A program made the position numbers and the translations under genes. 64,000 nt of DNA from Streblospio benedicti (lineage: Eukaryota; Annelida; Polychaeta; Spionida; Spionidae), in NCBI GenBank assembly GCA_019095985.1, contig CM032664.1:53068566-53132565 (forward strand). The letters run 5' to 3'. The stretch's first letter is position 1; each line of letters opens with the position of its first letter. Below the pieces are notes generated by a model. The model saw only the letters and a list, made by a program, of their open reading frames with translations, made no database searches and was not told the DNA's origin. This document shows, one piece after another, positions 49,438 through 63,000 of this stretch.

Positions 49438-51905
49438 TGGCTTCTAGTAATAGTATAGGATAAAAGAAAAAATAAAGGTTTATGTCTTGTAACTCCCCTC
49501 GTTCTGAAAACCTGGATCGACAGTGTGTGCAGGCCGCTTGAGTCTTTATCAGCTCGTTTCTTCTGAGATTGTCGACCCCATCACTCCAGGTCTGTATCCA
49601 TCTCAAGCACACCAGTCTGTGAATATTTGTATGGACTCTGAGAAGCTATAAGCGATTGTGTATTTTGGTACCTGTATTTTACAAAACTACAAATCAGTAT
49701 CAGAAGTTATTATCTCTTTAAAGTAGGGCATTTAAATCGTTTGTTACGGGTAATCAGTATTGCTAGTAAATGTGTAAATACTGCGATAATAAATTGACAA
49801 ATTGATGAATTATGTAACTGTGACTGCAAATTTATACTTTAGAACTGGTGTTGATAATCCTAGGTTTGATGTATTCATGAAACATACGTTCAAAACAATG
49901 TTAAAAAATGGAGAAAGAGATCAAGCTCACATATTGTCCTTATGCTGGTCTTTGATTTAATGACATATCCCAATAGATAGTATTATTTCATTATATGTAA
50001 GTTATAATGACTTGCATGGATGGAGGCATGTTTGTTATAACTTAATTCAATTCATATTTCAATATAGATTTTGATCATATTACTTATGTGTAGAAGCAGT
50101 TTCTATAGCATAGGCTTTTTCCAGACGTATGTTGATCAGAGCAATGTAAATAATGTAGTCTCTGGCATATTTATGTCTACCGTATAGCTATCTTCATGGT
50201 ATACACAATTTATCAATATGCAGAAACAAACATCAGTACAGTGCAAGTACAATCATCTGAGTTAATGTGTATGTACTACCCTATATTTTACTGCTGCATG
50301 TTCATTTTTATTTGATTGTAAATCCATTTGAGGAAGTAGGCTAAATCTTCATCCTATCATACGGTACACTACTGTACTGTAATTTACTGTATTGTACTGT
50401 TTTCTGCTGTACTTTACTGTTACTACATTTACTGTATTGTACTGCAATTTACTGTACAATAGTGTACTGGGCTCTGCTGTACTGTACTGTACGGTACTAC
50501 ACTGTACTGTTATGGACAGTGTAGGTGTACTGTGTATATCACATATATAACACAATTGTATGAACAAAAACTACATCTTTGCGGTATCCTAGCATATGAA
50601 CAAGGAGAGCTTTCCCATATGATTTGTGATAGACTTTTGCAATTGTTTATCGAAATGAAAACATGTTATGTGCCATGAAAATGTTTCATATTCATAAATA
50701 CATTGTATATTTATTGTGATTTACCTGAACTACTGGCCTTTCTAATGCATAGGTATTAGGTAAGCAAATACCGTGATCACTTACGTGTATGGTATGAAAA
50801 GATCAACTTACTAAATATGAGAATTACATTGTTGTTCCAATAACTATTAGATAGGTAGTCATATATGTAGCGTCTGTATTATTCTGTATTATTATTCTTA
50901 TTTAATCACTTCTTTGCCTAATAGACAACCAAACGAATTCTTCAAAACAAAGGTTGAAGCAGCCAATGCAGTAGAAATCCAATGACTGGTACCTAAGTTG
51001 ATTCATTAAGTACTAAATATTGGAGTAATGAATAGATGTTTATGGTATATGAAATGACAGACTTTGAACAAGTGATCACAATATATAGGTTACAATTATA
51101 ATATAGCCTCCTCTTTTCCCACCCACCGATGTTAATGACCATTGACGACATAATATATCTGAATGATATTGTATACGTTTGATTGTAAAGCTAACTAAAC
51201 CAGGAACATTTGACCATTTAACATACAATAAACTATATATACAATAGAATCTGTATACAATAGAATGTATATAATCCTGTGTATGTTGCATATCCCTTTT
51301 CCTATACAATCAAGTGGGTTTTGAGAGAGTTCAACCTAATTGATCGCACCACAAATAAAAATGAAAATCTGTTATCGGCATGCATTGCATGTTAAATGGT
51401 CATCATAATATGTTGTTGGTTGCTTTCTGTGACAGTGGAGGACACGTATTGTGTGTATGTTATTGGTGTAGATGGTTATTTTCGTATTTTGTTATAGTTC
51501 CCTATATTATAGAGTCTATGTATACAATATTACTGTTAAATAAACCTTGTGCAAATCAAATTGTTATTTCATTCCTGCCATGGTATCTTTTATCTACTGT
51601 GCAGTGGTTGTTTTCTAGCACACACACAAATTGATTCACATATTATGACTTTTGACGTGCACACCGGGTGCATTGTCTAACAAAGATAAAATCAAATATA
51701 TATTTGCTGCAATTTAGCACTGAAAAGAATCACTTTTCTCTCATTTACATACTTATTGTCGACTTGGTCTGTTGTTCCCTCAGAACTACAACGTACCTGT
51801 TAGCAAAATTGAATTAACTGAGATGAGTGGACATATTCATATTTTTGTGGCTTATAAATTCATAAAATACATGGTTGTTCAAAGAGGACAATGTGCATTA
51901 TAATC
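49438..51905. other. Intergenic, with a simple-sequence region
   Basis: No gene is recognised. At about 50365-50515 there is a degenerate (TACTG)n-type simple repeat (CTGTACTGTAATTTACTGTA). The rest is AT-rich with short frames only. Upstream non-coding exons of the zinc-finger gene could lie here. Confidence 0.5.
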
Positions 51906-52913
51906 ATGGATATTAAAAAAGAAACACGTGGAAACAAACTCAACTATAGAGATAAACCACGTGAGTGTCCATTGTGTGGGAAAGCGTTTGATCGAATATT
52001 CGATTTGAAAGCACACCTGACAACGCACCCCGGACAGAAAGCATACCCTTGCACGGTGTGTAAATCGCGATTTACTTGGAAGAAAAGCCTCAAGGAACAC
52101 ATGAAAAAATTCCACAGCCAAGAGAAAGTGCACAAAGACTCAATTTCCACAGAACCGCCTCATCAACCAGCAAATCATGACATGCCGCATCGCGGGGTGG
52201 AAATGCAGAACACAACTTGGGAAGAGAGTTCACTGGGATATGGCTCAAGCTCAAAAAGGGACATTTTAGCCAATGTAACAAACGCCATAGACCATTCTGC
52301 ATGTGGTAAAAAAATAAAATACATTCTACCAAAAAGGCAGTCAGAAGCATCATGCGGAGGGCGGGAGCATTCGAAAGAACCGCCAGCAGGGAATTCTACA
52401 TCAAGTGCAGCACAGGGAGATAATATACATCATGATAGATCACAATTGACAATTGAGACTTTTGAAACAACTATCATTTATCAGCAGCAAGGATGTAATT
52501 CCAAAAATGTTGCCAAGATGAATCCTGGTCAGTTGCAAGAAACAAAATGTCAGACGATTCTGGCGCCTGGTTGTGATGCTGGAAATAGAAATATGGCAAT
52601 GGAAAGTCATGAAAGTGAAAGCGCAACCCTGCAGGGTGACACTTCCCGTGAACAAGGGCCAAGAACTAAAACTTTTGCAGAGTTAAGTCCTGTAAACTTT
52701 ATTTCACCCAAATTTGATTTTTGTAAACAATGTGAGGTGATCATCAACAAACATGAGATAGAAAATCATCAGTGCCTTTTAAAAGTTGATCAAGAAAAGG
52801 AATGTAAAGTTCTTAATATAATCCCTGTTACAGATACAGGTGATATCATGAGTTGCACAGGTTGTGGAAATTCTAGATACAGAGGAAATGATGTTACATT
52901 CAGTATGGTGTAA
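51906..52913 (+). CDS. C2H2 zinc-finger protein, copy A, 335 aa, single exon
   Basis: A nuclear, presumably DNA-binding protein. Two adjacent C2H2 fingers lie at residues 21-41 (C21, C24, H37, H41) and 49-70 (C49, C52, H65, H70), joined by HPGQKAYP, a TGEKPY-like linker. A long Ser/Gln-rich linker follows, then an atypical CKQCEVIINKHEIENHQC unit near 280. The C-terminus begins CTGCGNS but then diverges into RYRGNDVTFSMV. Comparison with copy B (54508-56512) indicates that five bases were lost in copy A after GAAATTCT, so its last CxxC...H...C finger was destroyed by frameshift. The first ATG in frame is at 51891; I prefer 51906 but either is possible. No introns are apparent. The paralogue family is not recognised. 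Confidence 0.75.
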   Translation: MDIKKETRGNKLNYRDKPRECPLCGKAFDRIFDLKAHLTTHPGQKAYPCTVCKSRFTWKKSLKEHMKKFHSQEKVHKDSISTEPPHQPANHDMPHRGVEMQNTTWEESSLGYGSSSKRDILANVTNAIDHSACGKKIKYILPKRQSEASCGGREHSKEPPAGNSTSSAAQGDNIHHDRSQLTIETFETTIIYQQQGCNSKNVAKMNPGQLQETKCQTILAPGCDAGNRNMAMESHESESATLQGDTSREQGPRTKTFAELSPVNFISPKFDFCKQCEVIINKHEIENHQCLLKVDQEKECKVLNIIPVTDTGDIMSCTGCGNSRYRGNDVTFSMV

Positions 52914-54080
52914 TCAGCGATAAGGTTATGCTTTTTTAAATCAAATGAGCGAATTCCTAATTTTTGATATCAATTTTTAATATCCAGCGTTTATTGAGCT
53001 TTTAAACAACTTTAAATTTTATCAAGTATCTTATTTATATGCCAAGAAATATCGGTGTAGCAAATTGTTTTTAAAACGTTGCTTTAGCATGTATTTTAGT
53101 TTAGTTTAGTTTGTAATCATTGCTGTTATATACTGCATAGTATGTTCTTTACCTAATAAAAGAATGACATTAAGGTAGCGAGGCAGTTTTAGATATTATG
53201 TAAATTACGTTTCCCCATAAATCTTGTCTAATGGCATTTGATATATTTGTTATGCGTTTATTTCTTTGCATATACCATCTCCATAATTGATCATCTTTCA
53301 ACTGATCATAGTAATCTATACTAAGAGCTTGCCATTTAACTGTACCGATGGTTAATAGAAATTAAACTGTCCTGAGTTATCATTAAGCTACAACTGTCCA
53401 GAAGATTATCAACTCGCTTATGTCCCGTCGTTTTGCCGCCTTTTTTCTCTTTTGCACCCCGTCTATATCCACGCGGTTGGATGCAGCATATTTCTGAATT
53501 CCGTGACTTTTCTGATGGAATAGCAATATAGACTAATATATATTAGCTGACAAGGTTTAGGCTTACAGAAGACCCTCTGTATCTCAGGATAATCCTCGTG
53601 CTTCTGTGAGAGGGTGTCTGCGACATCTTTCAGTTTTCCAGTGACGTGGTGAATCTCCCAGGGTTTATATCACCCCATCTCGACGATCCAAAGCATATAA
53701 ATAAATGTATTGTGGGATTGGTGGTAATCTTGCACCCATGGTAGGGCCGCATGGTCGGACCATGTGACTAACATGGTCCCTCCGAGATAGCCCGGAAATA
53801 GCGCTGTAAAACTGTAGTAGATTTAAAACATGCAGTCATTAAGCAAAATGGATGCCCTCACTTCATTTTTGTAAGATTTGTAACTAAATCACAAGTATAA
53901 AAATGTTTTGTATTACATTCGTGTGTTACTTCAAATATATATCAATAGGGTATATATGTCAATCATTATTGCTCGTATTTTAATAGAGGCAACTTTCGTT
54001 CAATGTTTGCTGGCAAGTTGTAATCAAAGTTGACATCTGTTTATTGTCAAATTGCATACAGCATAATCTACCGTTGATGC
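52914..54080 (+). repeat. 3' flank of zinc-finger copy A, part of the duplicated unit
   Basis: This is the non-coding portion of the roughly 2-kb unit (about 52083-54080) duplicated at 54508-56512. A poly(A) signal AATAAA lies at 53155-53160. Shared landmarks with copy B include TTTAGTTTAGTTTAGTTTGT, CACCCCGTCTATATCCACGC and the end near CTGGCAAGTTGTA. Confidence 0.8.
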
Positions 54081-54507
54081 CACCTCACCCTTAAGCGAGG
54101 GGCACATTCCACCTTACGGCGGTAGTCGCCGCAAGGCGTGTTGAGGTCTGCGGCGTCTACGGCGTTTTCCGCACGCATTGACAAAAGTACAGTTGTGGGC
54201 ACATATACGCACGGGCTGCGTGCGTTAGAAATGCATCGAGACAGAGAGTGGTTTTTATTGAGGTGGCCTTGCGATTAACGTGCATAGAACGTGCGGTGTA
54301 CTCGCGTACAACTTACGCTCTACGCACCGTGTGATTACAAAAGTACGGTATCCGCACGTTCTAGTCTCGCGCAACACAGACCAACGTACAGCGAGCTCCG
54401 CGAGCTGTATGTTGGTATGGTCGAACACCGTTGTAGACTTTGCTCGATACGTTGACCACCGATTCGAATCTTCCCGACTTAATAACGTCAATTGAAGTCC
54501 ATATCCA
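54081..54507. other. CpG-rich block between the two zinc-finger copies
   Basis: Absent from the end of copy B and unlike its AT-rich surroundings. It holds dense CpG and palindromic pieces such as TTACGGCGGTAGTCGCCG, GCGTCTACGGCG, GAACGTGCGGTGTACTCGCG and CGAGCTCCGCGAGCTG. The composition resembles the ends of some non-autonomous DNA transposons. I find no clear terminal inverted repeats or coding frame. It sits exactly at the junction of the tandem duplication. Confidence 0.5.
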
Positions 54508-55351
54508 AAAGCCTCAAGGAACACATGAAAATTCCACCGCCAAGAGAAAATGCACAAAGGCTCAATTTCCACAGAACCGTCCTTCATCAACCGCCAAACC
54601 ATGACATGCTGCAATCAAGTGGGTGGAAATGCAGGACACAACTTGGGAAGATAGTTCATTGGGCCATGGCACAAGCTCAAAAAGGGACATTTTAACCAAT
54701 GTAACAAACGCCATAGACCATTCTTGCATGTGTGGTAAAAAATCAAAATACATTCTTACCTAAAAGGCGGATGGAAGCCATCATGTGGAGGCGTGAGCAT
54801 TTAAAAGAATCACTAGCAGGAATTCTGGCCAAGTGCAGCACATGGAGAGAATATACATCATGGTAGATCACAATTGAAAATTGAGACTTTTGAAACAATT
54901 ATCATTCATCAGCAGCAAGGATGTAATGCCAAAAATAAAAAGTTGCCAAGATGAATCCTGGTCATTGCAAAGAAACAAAATGTCGACGATTCTGGCGCCT
55001 GGTTGTGATACTGAAATAAAAAATAAGGCCATGGAAAGTCATGAAAAGTGACTGCAGGGTGACTCTTCCCGTGAACAAGTGCCAAGAAAAAACTTTTTTG
55101 TAGAGTTAAGTCCTGTAAACTTTATTCCACCCAAATTTGATTTTTGTAAACAATGTGAGGTGATCATCAACACACATGAGATAGAAAATCATCAGTGCAT
55201 TTTAAAAGTTGATCGAGATGAGGAATTTAAAGTTCTTAATATAATCCCTGTTATAGATACAGGCGATATCACGAGTTGCACAGGTTGTGGAAATTCTTTT
55301 TTAGATACAGAGGAAATGATGTTTCATTCAGTATGGTGTAATCAGCGATAA
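54508..55351 (+). pseudogene. Zinc-finger copy B, 5'-truncated decayed duplicate
   Basis: A tandem duplicate of copy A that begins inside the second finger (matching 52083 onward), so both N-terminal fingers are missing. Frame is lost several times by small indels through about 55060. From 55079 to 55351 a 90-codon frame is again intact. It carries CKQCEVIINTHEIENHQC and an undamaged last unit, CTGCGNSFLDTEEMMFHSVW followed by CNQR and stop, a CxxC...H...C finger that copy A has lost. It is probably not expressed as a full protein. The preserved tail shows what the ancestral C-terminus looked like. Confidence 0.75.
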
Positions 55352-56512
55352 GGTTATGCTTTTAAATGAAATGAGCGAATTCCTAATTTTCAATATCAAT
55401 TTTTAATATCAAGTGTTTATTGAGCTTTTAAACAACTTTTAAATTTTATCATTCTTATTTATATCTTATTTATATGCCAAGAAATATCGGTGTAGCAAAT
55501 TGTTTTTAAAAACATTGCTTTAGCATGTATTTTAGTTTAGTTTAGTTTGTAATCATTGTTGTTTATATACTGCATAGTATGTTCTTTTACCTAATAAAAG
55601 AATGACATTAAGGTAGCACGACAGTTTTAGATATTCTATTTATTATGTAAATTACGTTTCCCATAAGTCTTGTCTAATGGCATTTGATATATTTGTTATG
55701 CGTTTATTTCTTTTGCACATACCATCTCCATAATTGATCATCTTTCAACTGACCATAGTAATCTATACTAAGAGCTTGCCATTTAACTGTACCGATGGTT
55801 AATAGAAATTAAACTGTCCTGAGTTATCATTAAACTACAACTGTCCAGAAGATTATCAACACGCATATGCCCCGTCGTTTTGCGTCTTTTTTTCTTTTGC
55901 ACCCCGTCTATATCCACGCGGTTGGATGCAACATATTTCTGAAACTTCGTGACTTTTTCTGATGGAATAGCAATATATATTAGCTGACAAGGTTTAGGGC
56001 TTACAGAAGAGCCCTCTGTATCTCAGGATAATCCTCGTGCTTCTGTGAGAGGGTGTCTGCGACATCTTAGTTTTCCAGTGACGTGGTGAATCTCCCTGTG
56101 TTTATACCACCCCATCTCGACGATCTAAAGCATATACATAAATGTATTGTGGGATTGATGGTAATCTTGCACCCATGGTATGGGGCCGCATGGTCGGACC
56201 ATGTGACTAACATGGTCTTTCCGTGATGGCCCGGAAATAGGGCTTAAAAACTGTAGTAGATTTAAAACATGCAGTCATTAAGCAACATGGACGCCTGCAC
56301 TTCATTGAAAGATTTGTAACAAAATCAAAAGTATATGGTGGCGGTTTTTATTACGGGCGGCGACTTCAAATATATCAATAGTATATGTGTCAATCATTAT
56401 TGCTCGTATTTTAAGGATGAGGCAACTTTCGTTCAATGTTTGCTGGCAAGTTGTAGTAAAGTTGACATCTGTTTATTTCAAATTTATTCATCAACTCTAC
56501 TGTTGATGCAGC
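55352..56512 (+). repeat. 3' flank of zinc-finger copy B, duplicated unit
   Basis: Matches 52914-54080 at high similarity with scattered substitutions and indels. A poly(A) signal AATAAA is at 55593-55598. Similarity ends near 56512 (GTTGATGC against the same in copy A near 54080). Confidence 0.8.
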
Positions 56513-59500
56513 GTCCCCCTAATTGGCATTGCACAGAAATCATCAAGGTAAACCTACAATAAACCTCGTCCCAATGCAAGGTGGTCCAACAGCCATGGAT
56601 TGCACCTGTTTGACTTATTTTTGTGGCAAAATCATCATTGAATCATACAGAAACAAAACATTGATGCTATGTTTGCAAATCAATGTACTTATACTATATT
56701 GATAAAACACATACGTATTAATGATCCACTACAATGATAACTCCCCCATTGTGTCAGACCTGATAAGCCGATCAAGGTCCCCATTATACATTATAAGCTG
56801 TTATGTACACATATGCTACTTCCTGCGTCTTTCTTTTTTCATCACTGCAACAGAAGAGTCAACATCTACAGTTACATTCTAAAACTGGGCATTGTGTTGC
56901 TTGTTTTTATGAATAGAGATAGAATGGGGATTTGGATAGCTGAAAGTTCAGTCTTAATCTCAGCATGAATTTTACCTCAGTCAGCGTGATTTGAAGGTGG
57001 GTAAATGGCTTCATATCATGACCTACATCTAGTAGAATTGAATGCTTAGTTATAGATACCATCATAACTGAACATATTTGAATTGAAAAAATAACCATAA
57101 AATGATACACTTGTTTTATATTACATTGTTACACTAATTTTACATAGCAGTTGTTATGTTTTAGAATTACCATTGTTTGTTATTTATATCATGATAAAAT
57201 AAAAAGTGCCACTCAAGGTAACAAACCAGTGGTTACAGTAGAACCAGATGGCAGCCATAATGGGCCCAAATAGGGATAATTGTGGTTCCTTTGAAAACAT
57301 GCTAATCAGTTAGCAGTGTTAAGTTTACAGGAACATATCAGATTGGGCACGCCAGATTAATAATGGAGTGGTTTATATAGAGGGGTAACAAGCCGGGGGC
57401 CCAATGATGGCCATAATGGACCCAAATGTGTTATGGTCAATATGAAATTAGGGCACAGTGGTCAATATTAACTACAAGCCAACTTTAAGCCATATCATTT
57501 CAAATAATGTGGACTTCGAAGTAAGCAGAGTATGACATAATAGGCATAATGCACCCAAATATGGATCCAGCATTACTAATGGTTACTTGCAATTATTTCC
57601 AACTTTGAAACTGAAAATTTTAGCACTCTAGCTGTAACAGTGCTGTGCTATAGATTGATATATGAAGCAGGAACCAATTAATAGCTATAATGGGCACACC
57701 TAGGTTGTGGTCTATGAAGGAGGTGACATCAAGAATGCCCAAATCTGGCATTGTTGTCATATAAAATTTAAAATGTGCCTTCCAGCTTGACATTTTTGGA
57801 CGCTTCTTTCCATTTGCTTCAATAGGCTCAATGCTTTTTCCCAATATTTCTCTCAAGCTTAATACGATCTTTAAGTAATTTGTAAGAATAACTTGTGTCC
57901 ATTTTTCACACTTCACCAATTGTTACATTTTAGGGAGACTTTTTATGACGATCGTCAGTGTTTCCTTGAACGAGTTCATCGTGTTGGAATACATATATAT
58001 ACATTATTTATTAGTTCATCTTTACACAACACACACATACTATTTACTGTTGACAGTGCTTTCACTTTTTCAAAAGACCATCTTGGGTAACCACATTTAG
58101 CTAGAGCCCCTACTATGTGTTCTTCTTCTTTCTGTCTATCCCCTTTCTCTGTCACTATATCATTGCACCTGTCGAGTAGGGTCCGGATCACACCTAACTT
58201 GTGTTGCAAAGGGTGGTGAGACGAGAAATGTAGATACTGGTCTGTGTGGGTCTTTTTCCTATGTACAAGCAGTGTTGTTTGTACAGTTTCAATGCAACAA
58301 AGTATTTAAACTTTTTAGAATGATTTTATATCTGATGCCGACCCTTGATGTCCTTATTTTTTTTTCAATTTGCCACTGCCTTCCAGAATCAGAAAATGCA
58401 TTTTCATAGAGCATGATCCAACCTGTTGCCAGCGAAGCTGTGATCTTTGAGCAATGAATTTATTTAAAATTGTTGTATTGCATGCACTGTGTTACATCAT
58501 GCATACAACATTTTGCAATAATCGTCTAATATAGCAGTTTAAACATCAATAGCTAGTTCATTTTGCCACCCCCAACTGAGTTTGAGCATGCTCAAAATTC
58601 ACGTGATCACGATTTCACATACATTTACAGCAGAGGAGACCACTTGTGTAAATTGTACGACTGCTCTTCAAAATCCTGCAATGTGGTATCCAAGTGGTCG
58701 CTAGCTGCTCTCAGTGCAATGTGTGAGAAAGGGGCTTTAAGAATTGTTGTATTTTCATACATATCCCAGGGATAGAGGTCTATTATTCATGCATTTACAT
58801 GTATTTCATAGATGTTTTCATATAATTCTAATTTAATGGGTGTTCTGGTCAAAATACATGTTTTATTTTTATCTGCCATGTAAATGGCTATCAATGGGAA
58901 TACATGAATTGTAATTAGATAGTTTTTGTGTTTACAAAATATGAGTTTATGTATTGAAGTGAGGAGATTGGAGAAAAAATCATGAGAGGTGGGAAAAAAG
59001 GCCTGTGAACAGGGTTGTAGGAAATGAGACTAAAAAAGGGTGTTGATTTCTTGATCCCTATAACCCCCTTCTATATGAAAAAGATAATCGGTATTTACAC
59101 AACTATAACCATCCTAATGGTGAGCCCATATTCTACACATAAAAAACACTGCAGCATGGCAGCAATGCCATTAATTTATTCATATTAGAGATATCAAGTT
59201 TTAAGTTTCGCCAAAAGAGCCAAAGCTTCAAATCGTGGAACCAGATTCGAATACTAGGCCAGCTGGGTGTTCAAGGTGAATACTCACCTCGGTGGGGGAG
59301 GGGGTACCTAGAAATATAGCGCCACCGCTGAAGGTATCGACCCAAGAATTTTGAAAAATCATGACCCAAAAACATAATGCATGGTGAAAGTGATTTACAG
59401 TTCACATTCGTTTATACCATTACTTACGTGTATATAACCACCTTATTTGGGTGCATTTTGGCTATTATTTAGTCTGACCAGCACAATTGGTGTGTCACCT

Positions 59501-60002
59501 TCGGTGACGCTTTTCAGCCGGACTAGGTATAAGTTCCCCAGTTAAACGCACTTTGATAGCTTTGTTCTCTCTGTATTATGTCCCCTGTAGGGATTAGGGA
59601 GCCAGTACTCTTTTTACTTGGTAAATCCAATAGGGACAGTTTAGGCTTGCTGGTACTGCAGCATGTAGGGCTGCCAACCTGTTCCCGGTGGGGACATACA
59701 TGTATACACTCTTTCACAGTTCTTACCGAGGTTGGCCGCCAGGCGTGAGCCCTAGGTGCAGTGCGGCTGCTGGACAAGAAGTGGATGACACGGCAAAGAT
59801 CTTATAGAGCAAGTTGTTGGCAGTACGTCATTTGATTATTTTTTATTTGATTATTTCCTATTGTATGCATGCAATTTAATCAAACCACAATCACATATTT
59901 GAAGTCACTTTGTTACTACTTAGGGCCATCCTGACACAATTTCGTAGATGCATGCATTTAGCTTTCACCAACCAATAAACTTTGAGACAGACTGGCGGCG
60001 CC
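56513..60002. other. Intergenic, upstream of the ankyrin-cGLR gene
   Basis: No gene is recognised. The phrase 'ccataatgggcccaaat' recurs in degenerate form near 57256, 57410, 57540 and 57685, a loose repeat with a period of about 130-150 bases. Just before the ankyrin gene, ACCAACCAATAAAC (59969-59982) contains a CCAAT core. The ATG at 60003 has a strong context (GCGCCATGG) and an in-frame TAA at 59976-59978 upstream. Confidence 0.45.
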
Positions 60003-63000
60003 ATGGCGGAGGCGACGGCTAGGAGAAGGGCACGGGAGCTGTGGTGGGAGCTGGTGAAGGCATATCAGTTGGGAGGAAACCTGAAGTTTGTGTCACAGTG
60101 TATTGCTGAGGACAGAGATAGAGGACTGGATGTGGACTGGGATAAAATAATGGATATAGCATATGACAGGAATGATAGAGACACAGTGCGCTGTATTAGG
60201 GACAGCGGACGAGGGTCATTAAATACACAGTTGTATTATTCCTGTCTGCTGGAAGACCTGGAATTTGTGTCACGATGTATTTCTGAGGACAGAGATAGAG
60301 GACAGAATGTGGACTGGGATAAACTGATGAATATAGCATATGAAAGGAATTATAGAGACATAGCGCGCTATATTAGGGACAGTGGACGAGGGTCAGTAGA
60401 TACACAGTTGTATTATTCCATTCTACTTGAAGACCTGGAATTTGTGTCACGATGTATGTCTGAGGACAGAGATAGAGGACAGAATGTGGACTGGGATAAA
60501 CTGATGAATATAGCATATGAAAGGAATTGTAGAGACATAGTGCGCTGTATTAGGGACAGTGGACGAGGGTCATTAAGTACACAGTTGTATTATTCCTGTC
60601 AGTATGGAGACCTGCAGTTTGTGTCACAGTGTATTGCTGAGGACAGAGATAGAGGACAGAATATGGACTGGGAGAGACTGCTGGAGAAAGCATATAAAAG
60701 GAATTATAGAGACATAGTGCGCTGTATTAGGGACGGTGGACGAGGGTCATTAAATACACTATTAGATTATTCCTGTCGGTATGGAGACTTGGGGTTTGTG
60801 TCACAGTGTATTGCTGAGAACAGAGATAAAGGACAGAATGTGGACTGGGAGAAACTGATGGAGAAAGCATATAAAAGGAATTATAGAGATATAGTGTGCT
60901 GTATTAGGGACAGTGGACGAGGGTCGTTAACTACACTGTTAGATTATTCCTGTCAGTATGGAGACTTGGGGTTTGTGTCAAAGTGCATTGCTGAGGAAAG
61001 AGATAGAGGACAGGATGTGGACTGGGAGAGACTGATGGAGACATCATATGACAGGAACCATATGGACATAGTATGCTGTATTAGGGACAGTAGACGAGTG
61101 CCCGTAGATACACAGTTACATTATTCTTTTCGGTATAGAGAACTGGAGTTTGTGTCACAGTGTATTGCTGAGGAGAGAGATAGCGGACAGAATGTGGATT
61201 GGGATAGACTTATGAAGACAGCAGATGAAATGAATTATAGAGACATAGTGCGGTGTATAAGAGACAGTGGAAGAGGGTCATTAAATACACAGTTAGATTA
61301 TTCCTGTAAGTATAGAGACTTGGGATTTGTGTCAAAGTGCATTGCTGAGGACAAAGATATAGGACAGAACGTGGACTGGGAGAGACTGATGGAGACATCA
61401 TATGACAGGAACTATATAGACATGGTTCGCTGCATTAGGGATGGTGGACGAGGGTCAGTAGATACACAGTTGTATTATTCATGCCAGTATGGAGACCTAG
61501 AGTTTGTGTCACAGTGTATTGTTCATGAAAGAGATCGAGGACAGAATGTGGAGTGGGAGAAACTGATGGATATATCCTATGGCAGGAATCATATGGACAC
61601 CGTGCGCTGGATTAGAGATAATGGACGAGGGTCAGTAGATACACAGTTAGATTATTCCTGTCGGTTGGGAGACCTGGAGTTTGTGTCACAGTGTATTGCT
61701 GACGAGAGAGATAGAGGACAGAATGTGGACTGGGAGAGACTTATGACAACAGCAGATGAGAGGAAGCATATAGACATAGTGCGCTGTATTAGGGACAGTG
61801 GGCGAGTGTCAGTAGATACACAGTTGTATTATTCCTGTCGGTATGGAGATTTGGAGTTTGTGTCACAGTGTATTGCTGAAGATAAAGATTACATTGAGAA
61901 TGTAAACTGGAAGAAGTTAATGAACACAGCTTATGAAAAACATAAAAACACTGCTTGTGTGATTGTCCAAGGCAGACGGTTTACAGTAGCTGACTTGCAT
62001 GACTGTTTGCATGAAAAAGATAAAGTGGAATTTGTGATCGTTAATACCCCAAATATAAATGCAGAATTAAGACCAGGCCTGACTGCCCTTCATGTGCTAT
62101 GTCATTATCATACAGAAAATCAAGATGCCGCCATTTTCATTACCTCTTTGCTACAAACAGAAGGTTTGGACGTGAATGTGAAAGGCTACATGGGCCGCAC
62201 CCCGTTACACATCATATGTCATGGTAAAAACGAACACATCCGCAACATTCTGCAAGAGAATAAGAGTTGTCAGAAACAGGAAAGTAAAGCAGATAAATCA
62301 CAGTCTGGTGGCGAAATCGCTGGGTCATTTACATCTCTCGTTATAGGGCAATTAATTGATCATGGAGCAAGTGTAAATGCCGTGGACGACAACGGTCAGA
62401 CGCCGTTACATCTGGTCTGCCTCGGTGAAGGTGGCTATTGTTATACAAATTCTGATAAAAAGACCATACATTATATAGCGAATGTGCTTATAAATGAAGG
62501 TGCCATGATTAATCAACGAGACTATGAGGGGAGGACACCACTTGCATTAGCAGCACAACATGGCAATCATGAAGCAGTGTCTTTTCTCTGTCAACAACGT
62601 AGCTGCGAAATCAACATGGCCACATACATCGGTCAAACACCACTATATTTGGCCTCTGTGTATAACAGGTTTGATACAGCAAGTTTTCTTATTGAAAATG
62701 GAGCAACCGTGAACCATCCAGATGATTACAAAGTAACGCCATTAGCAGCAGCATGTGAGCATAACAATTTTGAAATTGTGAGTTTGTTACTCAGTAGATC
62801 TGCTAAAATCAACATTGCAGATAAAGAAGGTCTGACTGCATTGCACAAGGCAGCAAAACAAGGCAATGCTGAGTCATGTAAAATGTTATTTGGTAATCAT
62901 GTGAGTTTGAATGAACAGGACATTACAGGATGCACTGCCCTGCACTTGGCTGCTAGTTGTCACAAAATTCTAATCCTAGATATGCTGTTGGAAGCGAAAT

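Noticed and set aside
59523-59777. 84-codon minus-strand frame upstream of the ankyrin gene
   Set aside because: No supporting splice sites or family. It could be a repeat remnant but is not interpretable as a gene.
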